The position numbers were made by a program, and so were the translations under genes. Positions 59,209 to 64,000 of a DNA stretch of 64,000 nucleotides are shown piece by piece. Under the pieces are notes generated by a model. That model was not told where the DNA came from. It saw only the letters and a list, made by a program, of their open reading frames with translations, and ran no database searches. How positions within the stretch are numbered: the stretch's first letter is position 1; each line of letters begins with the position of its first letter. The DNA is from Lindgomyces ingoldianus (Eukaryota; Ascomycota; Dothideomycetes; Pleosporales; Lindgomycetaceae), in the NCBI RefSeq assembly GCF_010093535.1, contig NW_022985164.1, positions 214,142 through 278,141 on the forward strand, in the 5' to 3' direction.

Positions 59209-59806
59209 TCACTTCTTCTTGAGCTGGATAAAAAGCATAGCGACACAGGCAGCCATAAGAAGAACGGACATGAACATGAAAGCTGCATCTGCTTCACTCT
59301 GTTTGCATCGCGCATTCAACGTCCCTGCTCTATACGTATAATCATCGTTCTCCGTGTACCCGCAGAGAGTGCGGCCTTCAGCTTTCTCACAGCCTCCATT
59401 GAGCAAATTGTTGCCGGTCATCTTCTTTCGAGTGGCAAAATCTGATTTGGCACAATTGATGCCGCGAAGCTTGTACGCAATGATCTGTTCTGCTGCATCA
59501 GTGATATACAAGAACTAAAGAAAAGAAAAGGCTACTTACAACTCCGCCGGCGAGATAGAAGAAGGCGACAGCGCAATCAATGCCTGCCATGAGAACGGTT
59601 TGAAGAATCTCGACCCAATTCGATGCTACACCAATGCATGCGCAGACAAGGCCGAATGCCCCAGTAAAGATCGCGTACGGGATCGTGGATGGGAGCTGAT
59701 CCTTGACCACCTGGCCTTTGAGGAGACCAGCGGAGAGACCAAGGATGATAATTGCAAAGAGCGCCTGGCAGCCTCGAAGGGCTAGACTGATAATTGTACT
59801 CGCCAT
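59209..59806 (-). CDS. MARVEL-domain membrane protein, 180 aa
   Basis: Two exons on the minus strand: 59540-59806 and 59209-59484, separated by a 55-bp intron (GTAAGT donor, AACAG acceptor; a closer TTTAG acceptor would leave only 25 bp). The product has four hydrophobic segments: about 8-28 (ALRGCQALFAIIILGLS), 43-65, 70-90 (the last running into AGGVIIAYKL across the splice), and 155-175 (FMFMSVLLMAACVAMLF). The Cys-containing loop between segments 3 and 4 (RGINC, LNGGCE, ARCKQSEADAAFMF) is the pattern of fungal MARVEL proteins, which organise plasma-membrane domains. The C terminus ends in lysines (QLKKK). Full length and intact. Confidence 0.85.
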
Positions 59807-60787
59807 GATGTTTGAAGGTGTGTTGGGTGACGGTTCGAAGGCGAGAATGCAAATGGGGTGTGCGTTGATGTTGAGAGCTCTGGTGAGGGCTCAAATATTC
59901 GAGACGGAAGGACGACACACTTGAGTTTTCTCTTCGCCGGGATGGTGTATTAATATATGAAGAGACGTCCAACTTTTTCTTGAATCACGTGTTGTAGCCT
60001 AGCGATACCTAGGCATACGGGACCTTTGGAAGCGAAGTGGCTCTGCAGTTAGTCGCAACCTAAAGTCTTCAGAGCAATGAAAATACTGGGATAGAAAGAG
60101 AAAAAGAACAAGTCTCAAGCACCAGGGCCATGGCGGATATTTCAAGCAATCCTTCCTCTCCATTGCCGCCAGGCCTCCTACCGTGCCACCCTCAGCACAA
60201 GAACCTGACCCCAAGCTCTCTGGATCCATCGTGCCATCTGGGCGCAGTCACAGCCGTGCACCAGTCACGGATCCTCTTGCAACCTCGTTTGAAGGATTCC
60301 CTTCGTAGCTGTTGCCTTGCAGATCCCTCCACTGACAGCTAATCGAATTAATGAGGAGAATAGAGTTTCACCGGTATATGGCAGGGCTGATACCCTTCAC
60401 AACGTGCATGCCTAGACCAGACGGATGGCGGATGCGACATGGAGACCTTGAAACACTTCTGTCACCTTTCGGAAAAAGTGGTTATTGAGCAGGTGATGGG
60501 GGCGAAGGATGGGGCAATACGACTGGTTTTAGATTGCATTCGCTTGGCAACAGGGGGGCTGAGTCACCAATGCTCTCTCTGAACGTCCATGCGATTGGCC
60601 AAGAATCCTTCAAAATGAGCTGGTTGGCAGGAGAAAGAGACTTCACCAAAGTATCCCAGGTGTGCCAGGTACCCGTGTCATGCGAGAGCAATTCTGACTG
60701 GCCTCGGCATTGGGTTTGTCTTTGAACTGTGAAAACAAGCATTCGTCTACGGAGCTTCCTCGGAAAGTTCTTGATACTGTAGCGTAG
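59807..60787. other. Intergenic between MARVEL and separase genes
   Basis: It contains the promoter of the minus-strand MARVEL gene and the 3' flank of separase. Overlapping short frames on both strands have no family features. Confidence 0.5.
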
Positions 60788-63700
60788 CTACTCCAAATAC
60801 ACTGGAATACCATACACCACTGCCGCCGCCCCATTCAGATACCTTAAGAAACATGCGTCCCTCGCCTCTCTCACAGCCTCATCTAAGCCCACGCCTCTAC
60901 GCCTCTCCTTCCTATTGACTCCCATTTCATCCTTATCTTCACAAGGAGGGTCACGGGCCTTCCTCCCTCTCCTCACTGTCTGTGCACCTCTGGCATTTTC
61001 TACCTCTGCAACAAGCTGGGCAACTTTCCCTTTGCCCTTTGATTTTTTCTTAGCCTTGGGTTCCGCATCGTCTTTAGTTTCCGGCCACAGGCCCCATAGC
61101 TCTGCAGCTTTAACGGCAAATCTATCACAGTCCTTATCCGTGACATCCCAGAGCATGCCTAACACAGCAGGCGCACCCGCAGTAAGATACGAGGCCAGCA
61201 TTCCTGATGGCTCATAGAATCCATTCTCGGTAAGATGCACCGAGGAACATCCAAAGAGGAACGTAGTAGCGCATCCACGTTTTTTCTTATCTCCGATTTG
61301 GCGTCCTGCATATAGCCTTCTCACAGATTTTGACCGTACAAACTGTGCACCGCTGCCATGGCCAAAGTAAAGCACGAGTTCCTTTGCTTTCAGCGAGCTC
61401 TCGAACTCCTTTTCAGTTGGGGCGCGATCGGTGATGTGGGTCCATGGTCCCTCCATATTCTCTAATCGTGGCTTAAGAGTCTTCGAAGTATGGCTCAAAT
61501 CTCCAGATGGATTGAGAATACTTGTTCCTCCAGCACTCGCCGGGATGTAGTGGCCTGGGCGATCATCCCGCGCATTATCTGATGATCTTGCGGCGAGAAT
61601 TCGTTCACGAAGAGCGGCCAATGAGGGAAGTCGAGAGATGGCGATTGACTGAAGACAAGGCATAGACTCCCATGGGAATCTGTGCAAATTCTTGTCCAGG
61701 ATAAGGATAGTGTGCGCCGGTTCCGCGCAAGGGCCTTGCAAAGCGCTATGGTAGGCGCGGAGTGCGTCGAGTGTTTCGACCACTATAGCGTCAAAGTCGA
61801 TCTCGTCGTAAGCGTTGCTTTCTCCGTTGAATTGTAGAATGTCAACCACAAAGTAGATGAGATCCATCAAAGCCTCGTCTAGATCGAGCTCGTCGTTTGT
61901 CGCATCACCAAGTCCAACAAATAATTCCAATACTCTTGTATCCAACACTGTCCTCTTTTGCTGGGACTTTCCTCGTCGCGAAGGTAAATACTGATTCAAG
62001 ATGGTCTCGAAGGACTTGCGGAAACGTGCGAGCAAAGTCGGCTGGCGAGCGTGCTGTGAGAAGATTCCCTTGAAGCCCCCAAGCCAAATATTTTCAATGT
62101 TTAGAAGCAATTCGCGCAGCCTCATGTCCAAGGCTTCACGTTCATCCCACCATTGTGCTCTTGCTTCTCTGGAGGTCATGTCCTTTGCATTCCGAGTGCT
62201 AAAATCACTAAGCTCGATGATTTCGTTAAAGTCTTTCCTGCCGTCTTCAAAGCTAAATTCTTCTTCGTCCATATCGCGTGATGTATGACGACTCATCGGC
62301 AATCTGAGGACGAATGGCGATTGGCCGGATTGGTATCGCGTAATGTAAAGTTCATCGTGAGCATCGTTAAGAGCAAGCGATACAGTTGTCCACGATTCGG
62401 GGATAATGTCGATGTAATCCTTCTGGAAATCCGCCACAGAAGACGCCGAAGATCCTTCGCATGAGCCCAATTCAGGCCATTTTAGGAATTCTTCACGAGA
62501 GAGGCTTTCCTGTTCGACTTCGATTGATTCTTGGCACAGTTTTAATGCTTGATCTTTTGGAAGTTCTATTGATGATTAGTACATGGCTGGAAACTACAAT
62601 GGCTTTTAACGTACCGTTCATATAAGCAACATAGAGGGGATGAAGGGACCCTCGCAGGTCTCCGCAAGAAGCAGCAGATAAGAGAACTGTGACATGCCCC
62701 AAGGCGTTCGACACCTGCTGGAAGTTGGAATTTGTCCCCATTTTGGAGCACAGGGCATGTGCTTCCACAAGGGAGTCACGCGCTTGACGAAGCGTTGCGA
62801 TAAAATCTTCTTTGTTGGCCTTCTTCCCTTTACCGCTCATGGTCGATGCAGAGATCACCCTATTTGCGCGTTTGGCTACAGCTGCTTCCACAGACTTGCG
62901 ATCCGTCTGGCTGACTGCAGGGAAGGCAATGGTCGACTCTGGTAGTGTATTGAACGTGAAGTTTTTGGCAAGTTCCTTTATACTCTGCGAGAGCAGCGCC
63001 TTCGCAGTGACGAAAAGGTGGAGGAAATCCCGCTCGCCACTCTCAATACGTTGTGCCCAGTCTAAGAGTTCGATGGCTTTCGGCGAATCCTCCTGTAGAA
63101 CATATGCGAGTGCTTTCCGACGTGCTACTTCTGCTTGGAGAGAGTTGAGAACAGAGCATACGTCAGCAATGCTGGCAGGCTGTGAAGTTGACTGCTGGAT
63201 GGGATTTCGCACTGCCTTTGGGGGGGCCTTTGGAGCCACCTTTGGAGCCGCCTTGGGTGTTGGATTGCGGGCTCTTGTTCTTGTCACTCGTGATTTGTCT
63301 TTCTCGAGGGGACCATCCAAGGATACTGCTGACATTTGCTGGGCTAAAGAATCAGCAGCGGATGGAAATGCGTCCAAGGACCTGATGAAGTGGCCTCCGG
63401 TAAGATCCTTCAATAAACGTTCCAGTGTTTCGTAAACAGCCAACTCTTCCTTGCCCTTCTTATTCGCATGGTGTATTCTCGCGATTGCCAAACAGTGCCG
63501 AACTATCGACAAGTGTTTGTGGCATTTGGGTAGATCGACTTTGTCTAAAACATCTTGAGCCTTGTCTGGTCTGTCACCTTGAGCCCAGTATTCGGCGCGA
63601 TGGCTGCAGTTCTCGACAAGAAGGAATCGGGAATGAGTGGCGGAAGCAATCTTCTCCGCTTGTTCTGCAGCGTACAAGGCTTCTTGAAGGAGCCCTTGAT

Positions 63701-64000
63701 GCGAGTAAATCAGTGATTGCAGCATCAAGCCACGATATAGCGGAGGCACAACAGGCCAAAACTCTGGTCCATTCAATGTGTCATGGGTGATAGACATGAC
63801 AAGGGACACCCCCTTCTCGTTGCGGATGGAACTTAACGTGTCAAATGTGCCGTTGCCTGCACCTTCCCCATCTGTTTCGCTGCCCTCGGATTGTGCTACT
63901 TTTCTACAGTTAGACTTATTCTCCAAGCAGGCCCATATCCGTCGGTTGAGTGCCACACATCGCTTTGCATATCTTGAAGCTTCCTTGAAGGATCCGGCGT
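60788..64000 (-). CDS. Separase (ESP1/cut1/bimB family), 3' part; runs off the window
   Basis: Minus strand. Exon 62615-64000 is open to the window edge and exon 60788-62565 follows a 49-bp intron (GTACGT donor, AATAG acceptor) that rejoins the frame at YMN-ELPKDQAL. The N-terminal part of the gene is outside the window, and the readable part is about 1,054 residues. The upstream portion is helical repeat (LYRGLMLQSLIYSHQGLLQE) with a low-complexity Pro/Lys/Ala segment (PKAAPKVAPKAPPKAV). The C-terminal peptidase domain shows FPWESMPCL, then ELVLYFGHGSGAQF with the catalytic His (codon 61358-61360) and FLFGCSSVHL with the catalytic Cys (codon 61247-61249). Separase cleaves cohesin at anaphase and is inhibited by securin. 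It is essential and normally single copy, and it appears intact here. A Lys-rich insert lies between the catalytic Cys region and the C terminus (KAKKKSKGKGK). Confidence 0.95.

Noticed and set aside
59485..59539. 25-bp intron (59515-59539) as the MARVEL gene splice
   Set aside because: It keeps frame but is far below the minimum for spliceosomal introns. The 55-bp alternative with the AACAG acceptor also keeps frame and gives a better family match.
62812..63435. 207-codon plus-strand ORF
   Set aside because: It lies antisense to separase coding sequence and has no features of its own.

Overview
The window looks like nuclear DNA of a filamentous ascomycete (Pezizomycotina); the species cannot be told. 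The evidence is short introns (about 49-126 bp) with GTANGT-type donors, fungal families (AIM9-like phosphotransferase, F-box, MARVEL, separase, old yellow enzyme, a fungal transcription factor), and GC-balanced gene blocks alternating with very AT-rich blocks whose decayed ORFs carry TAG/TAA where Trp or Gln is expected. That is the mark of repeat-induced point mutation (RIP, CpA to TpA).

Layout. 1-4.66 kb is an AT-rich repeat graveyard: the 5' part of a reversed Ty3/Gypsy element (family B, LTR 724-1326), a piece of a family A LTR (1327-1552), and a RIP-damaged secreted-protein pseudogene (2822-3298). 4.7-16.2 kb is gene-bearing: hypothetical genes, an AIM9-like gene with four exons (7490-9445) and an F-box gene with two exons (14265-15866). 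16.2-24.3 kb is a minus-strand coding region of unknown family, wrecked by RIP and split by a Ty1/Copia element (C, 17390-23019) that itself contains a clean 203-bp solo LTR. 24.95-46.22 kb is a small coding segment split by a reversed Ty1/Copia element (D, 25073-45990), into which two chromodomain Ty3/Gypsy elements were inserted: A (28303-35598) and B (36929-44634). All five complete insertions have a perfect 5-bp target-site duplication. 46.5-48.7 kb holds two halves of a DUF7924-type gene, explained by one local inversion. 49-64 kb is gene-bearing: a methyltransferase, an old yellow enzyme, a transcription factor with five exons, a 38-aa zinc-ribbon-like peptide gene, a MARVEL membrane protein, and the 3' part of separase, which runs off the right edge.

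History. D landed in a coding exon, A and B landed in D, C landed in another coding region, RIP hit all of them, and the solo LTR in C arrived later. In every element with two LTRs the outward-facing LTR ends are nearly unmutated and the inward-facing ends carry the C-to-T and G-to-A changes. No tRNA, rRNA or CRISPR array was recognised. Two assembly gaps (22730-22947 and 35494-35503) both lie in LTRs.
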